DNA of 64,000 bases from an uncultured bacterium (GCA_938017895.1 CALIJI010000010.1:16163-80162), one strand, 5' to 3'. Shown: positions 50,262 through 59,468, numbered from the stretch's first letter. Numbers and translations are program-made. Notes: generated from the letters alone by a model not told the origin.

Positions 50262-52226
50262 ATGGAAAACTATTACGAAATCGCTCCGCTTAAAATTATT
50301 CGCAATGAGAGCGAAGTTTTTACTTATTCATCTGATATAAAACTTCAGAGGGGTCAAATTGTCGAAATTCCAATTAGCAACAAAAAAAATACTGGTATAG
50401 TTTGGAAAACTGTAGAAAAACCAAATTTTGAAACCCGCAAAGTTCAAAGAGTCATTTCAGACCAACCAATCCCAGATCATCTAATAAAAGCATCTGAATG
50501 GATAAGTCAATATTATGCAACACACTTATCGCAAGTCCTGAGCGGAATTTTACCTAATGGAGTTCAAAAATCACGTCGCCTCACAAAAAATGAAATCACT
50601 GAAACAGATATAAATTGTAAAAACCGTTCAAATTTTTTATACACAGAACAGCAGCAAAATGCTATAAAAAAACTAAATAAAATACATAGCGGAACTGTGT
50701 TTCTTCACGGAATCACAGGATCGGGTAAAACTTCAATCTATATAAATCAAGTAAAAGAGGCTCTAAAAAATAATAAATCAGCGATTATTCTTATACCAGA
50801 AATTGCACTAACATCTCAATTAGTTATAAATTTTAGAAGCCATTTCACGAATATAAAAGTTATACACTCACGTCAAACCGAATCTGAGCGACATAAGACT
50901 TGGTTAAAAATACTAAACGATACTGATCCACAAATTATTATTGGTGCGCGCTCAGCACTCTTCGCTCCGGTCAAAAATCTTGGCTTAATCATAATCGATG
51001 AAGCTCACGAGCCAAGCTTCAAACAAGAGCAAACACCAAAATACTCTGCCCTACGAGTCAGTAGTTTTTTAGCGTCATATTTTAATTTTAAAGTAATTTT
51101 AGGATCGGCAACACCTTTAGTTGAAGATTACTTTCTAGCAGAAATTTCAGCAAAAAATGGCGGAAACGAAATTATAAAACTAACTGAACTTGCTAAAAAA
51201 CAAGCTAGGCCACCAAAAGTTTCAATAATTGATTTAACTAAAAAATCTTCTCACAACCATCGCTTTTTATCAAAAGAACTTTTAAGCGAAATGAATCAAA
51301 CTCTAAGCGAAAATAAACAAGTCCTACTCTATCACAATCGACGTGGAAGCGCATCAATAACGATGTGCCATAATTGTGGCTGGCAAGCATTATGCCCAAA
51401 TTGTTTCTTGCCCCTAACTTTACATACAGATAAACATAAGGTTATTTGCCATATCTGCGGCCATAGCGAAAAAATACCACTCTCATGCCCCGATTGCGGC
51501 GAACCTGAAATTATCCATAAAGGAATTGGCACAAAAATGATTGAGGAAGAAGTTCGCAAGCTATTTCCTAATAAAAAAATTGCACGTTTTGATGCCGATT
51601 CAGACTCCAATAGAACAGTTGAAAAAATGTATAACGAAATAGTCTCGGGCGAAATTGAAATTATAATTGGCACGCAAGTTATCGCCAAAGGATTAGATCT
51701 TCCGAAACTCAAGACCGTAGGCATTATTCAAGCGGATGCAGGTTTAGCTTTGCCAGATTTTACTTCTAGCGAACGAAACTTTCAACTAATTGCACAAGTC
51801 GTAGGTCGCGTCGGTCGTCACTCAAGCGAAACAAATGTAATAGTCCAAACTTTTCAGCCCGATGCTCCGTCTGTAAAATTTGGAGTGGAACAAAACTATA
51901 TCGATTTTTATAATTTCGAAATCGAAAAACGTAAAAAAGAAAATTTTCCACCTTTTGTTTATCTTCTCAAATTAACTTGTATTTATAAAACTGAGAGATC
52001 AGCTATTTTAAATGCGCAAAAAGAGGCCAAGGCAATTCGCGAAAGATTCAAAGGTAAAGTTCAGCTCTTCGGACCGACTCCAGCTTTTTACGAAAGAATT
52101 GGAGAAACTTATCGTTGGCAAATTATCATTAAGAGCAAAAAACGCGCACCACTTCTCACAATTGCACGCGAATTTCAAGGCAAGCCACAATGGCGAGTTG
52201 ATTTAGACCCACCAGGGTTGATTTAA
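50262..52226 (+). CDS. priA: Primosomal replication helicase PriA
   Basis: The 654-residue helicase has an N-terminal 3'-end-binding domain (about 1-95), Walker A GITGSGKTS, DEAH box IIDEAHEPS, the zinc-binding Cys cluster (CHNCGW, CPNC, CHICGH, CPDCG, about 370-430) and helicase motifs V/VI (GTQVIAKGLDLP, QVVGRVGRHS). It reloads the replisome at stalled forks. Its stop overlaps, tail to tail, the stop of the minus-strand gene at 52223. In many genomes def and fmt follow directly; here they come after a 1.8-kb insertion. Confidence 0.95.
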   Translation: MENYYEIAPLKIIRNESEVFTYSSDIKLQRGQIVEIPISNKKNTGIVWKTVEKPNFETRKVQRVISDQPIPDHLIKASEWISQYYATHLSQVLSGILPNGVQKSRRLTKNEITETDINCKNRSNFLYTEQQQNAIKKLNKIHSGTVFLHGITGSGKTSIYINQVKEALKNNKSAIILIPEIALTSQLVINFRSHFTNIKVIHSRQTESERHKTWLKILNDTDPQIIIGARSALFAPVKNLGLIIIDEAHEPSFKQEQTPKYSALRVSSFLASYFNFKVILGSATPLVEDYFLAEISAKNGGNEIIKLTELAKKQARPPKVSIIDLTKKSSHNHRFLSKELLSEMNQTLSENKQVLLYHNRRGSASITMCHNCGWQALCPNCFLPLTLHTDKHKVICHICGHSEKIPLSCPDCGEPEIIHKGIGTKMIEEEVRKLFPNKKIARFDADSDSNRTVEKMYNEIVSGEIEIIIGTQVIAKGLDLPKLKTVGIIQADAGLALPDFTSSERNFQLIAQVVGRVGRHSSETNVIVQTFQPDAPSVKFGVEQNYIDFYNFEIEKRKKENFPPFVYLLKLTCIYKTERSAILNAQKEAKAIRERFKGKVQLFGPTPAFYERIGETYRWQIIIKSKKRAPLLTIAREFQGKPQWRVDLDPPGLI

Positions 52227-52570
52227 CTATCTTTCTTCGAAGTGCTAAAAATGTAACTCTTTAGATATTCTAAATTAGCTTTTCTTGCTTCATCTTTCGT
52301 TATTTTGCCAGATTTTATCTTTTCAATATCTTCAAGCATAAAGCCAGTCAATTCACCAAACTCCACCACGCTTGGCGAAAATTTATTATCAGGATCAGAA
52401 AAACCTCGTCCCTCAGAAACCATTCGACCGTAATAATCTTTCGCAAGATATTCTATACCTTCATAATTATCCGTTTCAAAAAATATCAACGCAAGATAAA
52501 TCAACATCGAAAGCATTTCCCTGTCATTTTTTGGTTTTATTAGATCTAAAAAAGCTGTAATTTCTTTCAT
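52223..52570 (-). CDS. Hypothetical helical protein
   Basis: About 115 residues starting MKEITAFLDLIKPKND, predicted mainly helical and without signal peptide. The frame continues 14 codons upstream into the neighbouring gene; the ATG at 52570 is chosen because it avoids that overlap. No family was recognised. It is convergent with priA (stops overlap) and probably co-transcribed with the gene at 52585. Confidence 0.62.
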   Translation of the reverse strand: MKEITAFLDLIKPKNDREMLSMLIYLALIFFETDNYEGIEYLAKDYYGRMVSEGRGFSDPDNKFSPSVVEFGELTGFMLEDIEKIKSGKITKDEARKANLEYLKSYIFSTSKKDS

Positions 52571-52584
52571 AAAACAACTACTTA

Positions 52585-52866
52585 TTAATCTATCTCTGCC
52601 AAAATAATCCAACCGTCAGAAGATAGAATTCCAATATCACCACTATTAGTTTTTATATACCTTTTAAATTCTTTACTATATTCCGATATTTTTTTCGGGT
52701 AAAATATTTTTATATCATTATCGCTAAAATAATCAGTAACGATTAAAGCATATTTTTCAAAAAAATATATACTCTGATCGGGCATATCTCTATCAAAATA
52801 CCTATCTATTACAGGGCCTAATTCTATGCCAAACTCCTTTTCTATATTTGTGGTTATTTCGTCCAT
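52585..52866 (-). CDS. Small hypothetical acidic protein
   Basis: The 93 residues (MDEITTNIEKEFGIEL...) are rich in aromatic residues and Asp, with alternating strands (QSIYFFEKYALIVTDYF, GILSSDGWIILAEID). It resembles a small alpha/beta SMI1/KNR4- or immunity-like protein in composition only; no family is claimed. Part of a minus-strand cassette between priA and def, with its own 16-bp-spaced promoter. Confidence 0.65.
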   Translation of the reverse strand: MDEITTNIEKEFGIELGPVIDRYFDRDMPDQSIYFFEKYALIVTDYFSDNDIKIFYPKKISEYSKEFKRYIKTNSGDIGILSSDGWIILAEID

Positions 52867-52920
52867 ATTTACCTCCTGTTAAAATAACCAAAAATTCACT
52901 AATCAAAACTTCTACTCCTA

Positions 52921-52948
52921 ATTTTAGTGTATATATGTATGTTGTCAA
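52921..52948 (-). promoter_or_regulatory. Promoter of the gene pair 52585/52223
   Basis: TTGACA (52948-52943), 16-bp spacer, TAAAAT (52926-52921). Confidence 0.72.
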
Positions 52949-52955
52949 GAGTTTT

Positions 52956-53726
52956 TTAGAAAATGTCTAGATTTAGCGTTTCTTTTCGCTGATTGAAATA
53001 AATTATAACTTTTGACTTTTCAAAATATTCGCTCTTTACTGCTTTCGAAAAATCTTCACGCAAAAAATCTGAAATTTCATCCAAAATCCGCTCGTTGAAA
53101 TCACGTAAAACATCGCGGTGCGAATAAGTTCCAATTGAAAAATATCCCGTTCGAGAATTCTTGAAATCCCGATTTTTAAAGTGATAAAAACCAAAACTAA
53201 AACTAATGAATCGCGAAAGATTTTCAAGCAAAAAATCGCGGGTTTTAGCATTTTCAGATTCAACCGAAATTCGCAAAATATCGCGCCGATTTCTCGGCTT
53301 CGAAAAATATTGCGAAGAAAACGCGCTCGTTTCGTGAGGTTTAAATCTTAAAATTGGCTTTTCGAAAAAATATTTCGAAGCGTGAATTTCATTTAACATT
53401 TTGCGAATTTTACTCAAGTCAAAATTATCATCAAATCGCCAAGATTGCTCTTCTGCAAAAATTTGATTAGCGTATTTTTCAATTTCCCAATCTTCAATCT
53501 GCAAGTTTTGATCCATAAATTTTTCAAATTCTGAATATATATTTTCATTTTTCGACTTTAAAGATATTTCAGTAATCCCGCCATTAGGCCAAGTGAAACC
53601 TAATACCGAATAGTCCTCAAAATAAACCCATCCTCCTTCATGCATTCTTCGCCAGAATTCATCCACGATAATGTGTTCATATAAATGCAGAACTTCCCAA
53701 TATTTATAAGATTTATATATATTCAA
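52956..53726 (-). CDS. Possible minimal M16-like metallopeptidase domain
   Basis: The 256-residue protein shows HLYEH at residues 14-18, the M16 inverted zinc motif HxxEH, followed by a GGWVYFEDYSVLGFTWPNGG segment resembling the family's substrate strand. A candidate third ligand (E92/E93) lies about 75 residues on, close to the 76-77 expected. A second domain like that in the full-length M16 enzyme at 16884 is absent or strongly divergent. Activity is uncertain. It lies in the lineage-specific cassette between priA and def. Confidence 0.5.
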   Translation of the reverse strand: MNIYKSYKYWEVLHLYEHIIVDEFWRRMHEGGWVYFEDYSVLGFTWPNGGITEISLKSKNENIYSEFEKFMDQNLQIEDWEIEKYANQIFAEEQSWRFDDNFDLSKIRKMLNEIHASKYFFEKPILRFKPHETSAFSSQYFSKPRNRRDILRISVESENAKTRDFLLENLSRFISFSFGFYHFKNRDFKNSRTGYFSIGTYSHRDVLRDFNERILDEISDFLREDFSKAVKSEYFEKSKVIIYFNQRKETLNLDIF

Positions 53727-53743
53727 AATTAACCTTTCTCTTT

Positions 53744-53771
53744 AAAATAAAAACGAGCTATATAGCTTGCT
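53744..53771 (-). terminator. Probable terminator of the gene at 53791
   Basis: An imperfect 8-bp stem centred on AGCTATATAGCT followed on the minus strand by TTTTTATTTT. Confidence 0.5.
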
Positions 53772-53790
53772 AACCTTGAGACTACTTTCT

Positions 53791-53937
53791 TCAAGTATTA
53801 GACTTAATACCTTCTGAAATATGCTTATTAGTCCCTTTAAACTTCTTAGAGGAACCATCGCTGCGAGTATTGGTTTTCTTTTTATGTGATTTTAATTGAG
53901 AAATCCAACCACTCTTGTCATGCTTCTTATCAGCCAT
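53791..53937 (-). CDS. Very small basic protein (48 residues)
   Basis: The ATG at 53937 is chosen because AGAGGTGG lies four bases upstream; a longer frame to 53994 lacks such a site. The product (MADKKHDKSGWISQLK...) is Lys/Ser-rich, highly basic and probably disordered. No family was recognised. Last member of the minus-strand cassette next to def. Confidence 0.6.
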   Translation of the reverse strand: MADKKHDKSGWISQLKSHKKKTNTRSDGSSKKFKGTNKHISEGIKSNT

Positions 53938-54072
53938 ATAACCACCTCTTTCTAAAGTGCGGAGCATTCTTAGCTCATTCGAAATATTTACCATTTCAAA
54001 TATCCGGTTTTAATTTTGCCATAGTCAAACCTAAAAATCAATGATTTTGTAGCTTTTTTACCCTAAAAATGG

Positions 54073-54078
54073 TATAAT
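54073..54078 (+). promoter_or_regulatory. -10 box of def-fmt, leaderless type
   Basis: TATAAT preceded by TGG, seven bases before the ATG at 54086. Confidence 0.65.
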
Positions 54079-54085
54079 AAAAACA

Positions 54086-54667
54086 ATGAAAAAAGAAGAT
54101 ATTATAACCTTGCCTAACCAGAATTTGCGCAAAAAATGCGAACGCGTGCATGTCATTACAGATGAAATTCGCCAAATTGTGCAAGATATGATTAACGCCA
54201 GCCTTGATTGGGAAAATGCCCACCATCATGAAATTTCGGCAGCAATTGCTGCACCACAAATTAACAAACTCTACAAAATCATTATTGTTCGAAGCGATTT
54301 AGATGATAAAAATAACAAAGAATTCACCGCTTTAATCAATCCTGAAATTACAAAATTCGAAGGAAAAACCGACATCGATTTTGAGGGCTGCCTTTCAATT
54401 AAAGGAATTTATGGTAAAGTTCCGCGAGCTTCGAAAGTTCGCGTTAAAGCGCTTGACATCTACGGCAATGAGGTTCGAATTAAAGCAGAAGGTTTCTTAG
54501 CTCGTGTTCTTCAGCATGAAATTGATCATACAAACGGCGTTCTTTTCATTGATCATATCCGCGATAAAAAAGATGCATTTTATCGCTTAGACAAAGATGG
54601 TGAATTACAGCCATTAGATTATGAAAAAGATATTGAGAACAACTCAGACCTTTGGGGAGATTTATAG
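54086..54667 (+). CDS. def: Peptide deformylase
   Basis: The 193-residue metalloenzyme has the three deformylase motifs: AAPQIN (motif 1, here without the usual G-L-A spacing), EGCLSI (motif 2, Cys ligand) and QHEIDHTNG (motif 3, HExxH). It removes the formyl group from nascent N-terminal Met. An insertion around DWENAHHHEIS precedes motif 1. Its stop is followed directly by the fmt ATG, coupling formylation and deformylation. Confidence 0.94.
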   Translation: MKKEDIITLPNQNLRKKCERVHVITDEIRQIVQDMINASLDWENAHHHEISAAIAAPQINKLYKIIIVRSDLDDKNNKEFTALINPEITKFEGKTDIDFEGCLSIKGIYGKVPRASKVRVKALDIYGNEVRIKAEGFLARVLQHEIDHTNGVLFIDHIRDKKDAFYRLDKDGELQPLDYEKDIENNSDLWGDL

Positions 54668-55555
54668 ATGAAAAATCCTATAATTTTCTTTGGTACAGAA
54701 GATTTTTCAGCCGTTTCGCTCCAAAAATTAATTGACGAAAATTTCGAAATTGCTGGAATTATCACCAAACCAGACTCCAAAAAAGGTCGCGGTCAAAAGC
54801 TCCAATCGCCAAAAGTTAAGAAAATTGGCGAAAAGTTTAAAATTCCCGTTCTCCAACCACAAAAAATGAGTGAAATTGTTGATTTTGTGAAAACTTTCGA
54901 AAACCCAGTGGGTGTTTTAGTTTCATTCGGGCGAATTATTCCGCAAGAAATAATCGATCTTTTTACGCCCGCAATAGTGAATGTCCACCCTTCACTTCTA
55001 CCAAAATACCGCGGGCCAAGCCCAATTGAGAGTGCAATCTTAAATGGCAACTCAAAAACTGGCGTTTCGCTAATGAAGCTCTCAAAAGAAATGGATGCTG
55101 GCGATGTTTATTCGCAAGAAGAAATTAAACTTTCGAAAACAGAAACTGCTAGCGAGCTTTATGAAATTTGTGGTAAAATTGGCGCTGAAATGCTAGTGCG
55201 AGATTTGCCAAAGATTATTTCTGGCGAGCTAAAAGGCAAAAAACAAGATAACTCACAAGCCGAATATTGCCAACTTCTTAAAAAAAGTGATTCGATTTTA
55301 GATCCAAAAAATCAAACCGCAAAACAAGCAGAACAGCAAATTCGCGCTTTCGAAATCTTCCCAAAAAGTAAAATCATGATCAACGAGCGCACTATCATAA
55401 TAAAATCCGCGGAAGCCTTAGACCATGATATGAAAAAATCGCCCCTAACGCTTAAATTTGCCGATGGAGCGTTTCTAAACATAAAAACGCTGATTACACC
55501 AACAGGCAAAGAAACTACCGCAGAGAGCTTCATAAATGGCTATCTAAAAAAATAA
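54668..55555 (+). CDS. fmt: Methionyl-tRNA formyltransferase
   Basis: The 295-residue enzyme has the Rossmann start IIFFGTEDFSAVSL, the catalytic loop NVHPSLLPKYRGPSPIESA (Asn, His and a later Asp in KEMDAGD) and a C-terminal OB-like domain (about 205-295). It formylates Met-tRNA-fMet for initiation. It begins at the base after the def stop and ends in a strong bidirectional terminator. Confidence 0.95.
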   Translation: MKNPIIFFGTEDFSAVSLQKLIDENFEIAGIITKPDSKKGRGQKLQSPKVKKIGEKFKIPVLQPQKMSEIVDFVKTFENPVGVLVSFGRIIPQEIIDLFTPAIVNVHPSLLPKYRGPSPIESAILNGNSKTGVSLMKLSKEMDAGDVYSQEEIKLSKTETASELYEICGKIGAEMLVRDLPKIISGELKGKKQDNSQAEYCQLLKKSDSILDPKNQTAKQAEQQIRAFEIFPKSKIMINERTIIIKSAEALDHDMKKSPLTLKFADGAFLNIKTLITPTGKETTAESFINGYLKK

Positions 55556-55594
55556 AATACCAGCTTTCATTTTTTAGAAGCTGGTATTTTATTT
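55553..55594. terminator. Bidirectional terminator between fmt and the DUF5663-like gene
   Basis: A perfect 13-bp stem (55554-55566 with 55578-55590) flanked by A and T runs. Confidence 0.88.
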
Positions 55595-55597
55595 TAC

Positions 55598-56011
55598 TTA
55601 GCCAATAATCTTATTGATATTTGCGCGAAGCTCACCCTTCATTTCATTCATCACAGTTTCAATAATTTGTGCAAAATCTGGACGATTGACCTGAAGCCAC
55701 TTCATAGCCGCATACTCATTCATAATCTCTGCACTTTCTTGACCGTTATTTTGATCAACGAAAGTCTGATAAATTTCATCGTTTTTATAATCAGGTGTAT
55801 TCATTAAAACCCAATTCTGAATAAAATCTGAATTTTCATCAATAATCGCTTCAAATTCATCTAGTTTTTCTGGCGACATACCGTCAGAAATTCTCTCACC
55901 CACACGCACTTCAATTTCTTCTTGAATGTGTTTTTTAAACTCTTCTTGCTCATTCACAGGCATTCTGTTTAGCCCAATCTCTTCGAAAAATTTCTCGTCT
56001 AATTCAAACAT
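55598..56011 (-). CDS. DUF5663-like protein
   Basis: About 137 residues starting MFELDEKFFEEIGLNRMP, helical and strongly acidic, with EFKKHIQEEIEVRVGERI typical of the DUF5663 family seen in CPR bacteria (recalled, not searched). Its role is unknown. The frame extends to 56074 but AAGGAAAAGC precedes the ATG at 56011, and the extension would overlap the next gene. It is downstream of the 483-residue gene and probably co-transcribed. Confidence 0.68.
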   Translation of the reverse strand: MFELDEKFFEEIGLNRMPVNEQEEFKKHIQEEIEVRVGERISDGMSPEKLDEFEAIIDENSDFIQNWVLMNTPDYKNDEIYQTFVDQNNGQESAEIMNEYAAMKWLQVNRPDFAQIIETVMNEMKGELRANINKIIG

Positions 56012-56054
56012 TGCTTTTCCTTGTTTAGTTATACTAATTTTAACACAAGCATAA

Positions 56055-57506
56055 TTATTTTTCAATTTTTGCAAAAAGTTTTTTCAAGTCTTCAATTTCC
56101 TCTTCGGTTATACGGATAGATTTTTTAATGAAATTAGGCGCCCCTTCACCTAAAGTAAGATTCATATCAGGAAGATTAACTTGAATAGAATCATCTTCAA
56201 AGTTAACTTCTTCATCATCAAGCATTATAATATTTGGCTCATTGACCGATAGAAATTCTTTAATCCCTTGCGGATATTTAAAATTATTTACGACCATATT
56301 TTCAAGAACTTCTTTTTCGATTTCAAACATCTCTCGACGCAAATTACGATCAGCCTCCGATATAACATATTCAAGTTCTTCATTTCCCCTATTATTAATC
56401 GAAAAATCCACAGCAAAAAGCCCTTTCGTAAGTCCAGCTTTAGAAATAAAAGCATCACTCCAGGACTGAATTACCGCATCCCGTTTTAGATAAATATCTC
56501 GAATATTTTGTAGATTTTCAAATAAGTTTTCGCTTGATTTTTCGTTTTTAAAGTCTGAATTATGGCGTAAATTTTTCATAATCTCACCAATATTATTAAG
56601 GTGAGCCTGATAGACTTCGTTAGCATATAATTTCTGCTCGGTAGGATAGTTTAAATCAAAACTTTGCGCACCGCGAAGGTAAAAATTCAAAAAATCCATA
56701 TTCGAAATTTCGCCATTTAAATGTTTCTCCATCATTGAGTCAATTTCTGATATTTTTTGATCAGTAAAACTTTCTTCATCAAAAATAATCACCGGAACGT
56801 TAAACTCCGCTGCAGCTTGGGCGGCTAGATCAATGTTCTTGCTTTTAAATTTATCAGTCGTATATGCACCGGTTACAATAAAATCAGGTTTTCGCGGCTG
56901 GGAATTTTCCATATCCTCGTAACGCCAAAGCGCAATTTCATTATAATTTAAGTCATCAAAGTGTAAATCATTATATAAATAAGAGCTAATCTCACTTATC
57001 TCACCACGAAGAGTTTTTTCACCAGACGTCCACTGATCACTTGCGCCACCATTAATAATATCATTAGGTTCAATCTGAGAATAGCCAAAACTCCAAGGGC
57101 TACAGAGCCCCCAATTAAGAGATTTAAAGTTTTCATTTGATATAAAAGAAGTTGAAATATAATTATTCCCAAAACCAAATTCTAGGCGCATTTCATCAAA
57201 GCTCATTTTTGAAGCTTTAATAATATTTTCCTGATCACAAAAGAAGTTATTTCGAATATCGGAGCCTATTGGATTCATAAAAACCAAAAAAGGTGATGAG
57301 ACAAGCAAATTAAAATCACCTTTATGAACGGTATAGATATCAACTTCTTTACCATTCGCAAGATTCTTTGTCATCTTGAAAGCATTATCACTGTTTTCGA
57401 GAAAGTCTAAATCTACAACTTTTTTGTTAAATTCCTGAACGAATTTTTCTCGGTTCTCATCAATATTTTCTAGCGAATTATAATTGTTTATTTTTGGTTT
57501 TTCCAT
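56055..57506 (-). CDS. Hypothetical protein (483 residues)
   Basis: A large soluble acidic protein, MEKPKINNYNSLENIDENR onwards, without signal peptide or membrane segment. The middle (KPDFIVTGAYTTDKFKSKN, then AAAEFNVPVIIFDEESF) looks like an alpha/beta nucleotide- or nucleoside-type fold with a strand-turn-helix, and the rest is helical. No family was recognised. A promoter (TTGACT, 17 bp, TATAGT) whose -35 lies in the infB terminator tail drives it. A CPR-specific factor is the best guess. Confidence 0.68.
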   Translation of the reverse strand: MEKPKINNYNSLENIDENREKFVQEFNKKVVDLDFLENSDNAFKMTKNLANGKEVDIYTVHKGDFNLLVSSPFLVFMNPIGSDIRNNFFCDQENIIKASKMSFDEMRLEFGFGNNYISTSFISNENFKSLNWGLCSPWSFGYSQIEPNDIINGGASDQWTSGEKTLRGEISEISSYLYNDLHFDDLNYNEIALWRYEDMENSQPRKPDFIVTGAYTTDKFKSKNIDLAAQAAAEFNVPVIIFDEESFTDQKISEIDSMMEKHLNGEISNMDFLNFYLRGAQSFDLNYPTEQKLYANEVYQAHLNNIGEIMKNLRHNSDFKNEKSSENLFENLQNIRDIYLKRDAVIQSWSDAFISKAGLTKGLFAVDFSINNRGNEELEYVISEADRNLRREMFEIEKEVLENMVVNNFKYPQGIKEFLSVNEPNIIMLDDEEVNFEDDSIQVNLPDMNLTLGEGAPNFIKKSIRITEEEIEDLKKLFAKIEK

Positions 57507-57514
57507 CTTTAAAA

Positions 57515-57543
57515 ACTATACCATAACAATCCAAAAAAGTCAA
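57515..57543 (-). promoter_or_regulatory. Promoter of the 483-residue gene
   Basis: TTGACT (57543-57538), 17-bp spacer, TATAGT (57520-57515) with TGG; -35 overlaps the infB terminator tail. Confidence 0.72.
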
Positions 57544-57571
57544 TAGAGCTTACCCTTATGATAAGCTCTAT
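57537..57571 (-). terminator. Terminator of infB
   Basis: A perfect 10-bp stem (57543-57552 with 57562-57571) followed on the minus strand by TGACTTTTTT. Confidence 0.78.
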
Positions 57572-57586
57572 AAATATCTGTAGCTA

Positions 57587-59374
57587 CTAGCCTTTTAGCT
57601 TACGAGCAACAACTTCACGAGTGAAAAATTCCAGTTTGTCGCCAATTTCAAGCTGGATTTTCTTTTTAGTTTTGAGCGAAAGACCACACATCTCACCTTC
57701 GACAACATCTTTAGCTTCTTGTTGTTGGCGCTGAACGCTTGAAACTTCAACTTCGGCAATCTGTTCTTTCTTACGAATCACTCGAGCAAGCAAGCCAGCA
57801 TAGATGCGACCAGTCTTAACTTCACCACCAGCGATAATCTCCTCTTTCATCGTGCGGAAAACTCCTTTGACTTCTAGTGATCCAATTTCAGTCTCGACGA
57901 CTTCTGGCGCTAAAAGTTTTTCCATTTCAGCGCGTGCATCATCAAGGAGTTCATAGATAACTTTATAAATTCGAACCTCCACCCGATCGCGAGTAGCAAT
58001 TTTTTTAATAGCTGGCGGTAACTCCACATTAAAACCATAAATAATCGCATTTTTATCGGCGCTAGCAAGCCGAATATCATTCTCAGTAATGTTTCCAATT
58101 CCAGATTTTACGATATTCAGATTCACTTCTCCATCAGTCTCAATTAAGCGCAAACTATCAGAAACAGAAGTTAGAGATCCCTGAACGTCGGCTTTGATTA
58201 CAATATTAAAATCTTCTGCATCGTGTTTTTGATTCATCATCTTTAATAGATCAGCACCGGTCACATTGGCAGTTGCAGCATTTTTATCGGCTTCAATTTT
58301 AGCTCGTTGCGCTAGATTGCGAGCTATTTTTTCATTTTTAACAATTTTAAATACATCCCCAAACTGAGGCAATTCCTTAAACCCTGTCACAGTGATAGGA
58401 GTCGAAGGACCGGCTTTTTTAACGCTTTCACCTTTGTAGTCACTAAGCGTTCGAACTTTACCATAAGTCGTTCCAGCAATCAAAAAATCACCTTGTTTAA
58501 TATCGCCCTGTTCTACCAGCAGAGAGACAACAGAACCTTTTCCAACTTCCATATGCGATTCAATCACTAAGCCCTCGGCCGGAATGCCAACATCGGCTCG
58601 AAGTTCTTCCATGTCAGCAGTCAGAAGAACCATGTCAAGTAATTCATCAATTCCAGAACCAGTTTTCGCCGAAATCGGAACCATTACAACTTCACCGCCC
58701 CATTCTTCAGGCATTAAGCCACGTTCAGCAAGCTGCCCCTTTACGAGTTCAGGATTGGCAGTTTCTTTATCCATTTTGTTAATCGCTACAACGATTTTTG
58801 CATTAGCATTCTGCGCAAATCGAATCGCTTCGATAGTTTGTGGCTTTACACCATCATCTGCAGCGACAACAATAATAACAACATCTGTAAGCGTTGCACC
58901 GTGTTGACGAAGGGCGGCGAAAGCCTCGTGACCAGGCGTGTCAAGAAGTGTGATTTTACGCCCTTTTCGTTCTGTCTGATAAGCGGAAATATGTTGCGTA
59001 ATTCCACCAGCCTCTCCAGAGACAGTTTTCGTATCAAGAATCGTATCCAAAAGTGTAGTTTTTCCATGATCAACATGACCCATCACTGCGACAATCGGTG
59101 GACGAGGTTTAGCATTTTCAGACACTTCGTGAATTTTATTTATCCGAGAAGTGATTGCATCAGCCTTTTCCTTTTTATGAAGCTCAACATCCTCAAGACC
59201 GAGTTCTTCAATAATAATTGTGGCAGTCTCAAAATCAATTCGCTGATTGATTGTAGCCATAATACCATTTTTAAATAGCTCACCAATTAAGGTTGTAACA
59301 GGTAAATTTAATGCGCTCGCAAGCTCATCAACTGTGATCGAATCCGTAATATTAACAATTTTCTTTTGACTCAT
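57587..59374 (-). CDS. infB: Translation initiation factor IF-2, short form
   Basis: About 595 residues: a short IF2-N-like domain (TVDELASALNLPVTTLIGEL), the G domain with G1 GHVDHGKTTL, G3 DTPGHE and G4 NKMDK, then the beta-barrel and C-terminal tRNA-binding domains. It places fMet-tRNA on the 30S subunit. The long, repetitive N-terminal extension of many bacterial IF-2s is missing. The frame extends to 59449, but AAAGGAGG lies just before the ATG at 59374, and the promoter at 59449-59421 excludes the longer start. Confidence 0.96.
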   Translation of the reverse strand: MSQKKIVNITDSITVDELASALNLPVTTLIGELFKNGIMATINQRIDFETATIIIEELGLEDVELHKKEKADAITSRINKIHEVSENAKPRPPIVAVMGHVDHGKTTLLDTILDTKTVSGEAGGITQHISAYQTERKGRKITLLDTPGHEAFAALRQHGATLTDVVIIVVAADDGVKPQTIEAIRFAQNANAKIVVAINKMDKETANPELVKGQLAERGLMPEEWGGEVVMVPISAKTGSGIDELLDMVLLTADMEELRADVGIPAEGLVIESHMEVGKGSVVSLLVEQGDIKQGDFLIAGTTYGKVRTLSDYKGESVKKAGPSTPITVTGFKELPQFGDVFKIVKNEKIARNLAQRAKIEADKNAATANVTGADLLKMMNQKHDAEDFNIVIKADVQGSLTSVSDSLRLIETDGEVNLNIVKSGIGNITENDIRLASADKNAIIYGFNVELPPAIKKIATRDRVEVRIYKVIYELLDDARAEMEKLLAPEVVETEIGSLEVKGVFRTMKEEIIAGGEVKTGRIYAGLLARVIRKKEQIAEVEVSSVQRQQQEAKDVVEGEMCGLSLKTKKKIQLEIGDKLEFFTREVVARKLKG

Positions 59375-59420
59375 ACAACCTCCTTTGGTTTTATTTTCAT
59401 ACGCTGAACTTCGAAAACCG

Positions 59421-59449
59421 ATTATAACAACCGATTTTCGAGTATTCAA
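59421..59449 (-). promoter_or_regulatory. Promoter of infB with flanking repeats
   Basis: TTGAAT (59449-59444), 17-bp spacer, TATAAT (59426-59421) with TGT. The octamer AATCGGTT occurs twice around the -10 (13-bp period), enclosed by CGAAAA/TTTTCG arms; a possible operator. Confidence 0.72.
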
Positions 59450-59468
59450 CGCAAGAATTTTGCTTGAA

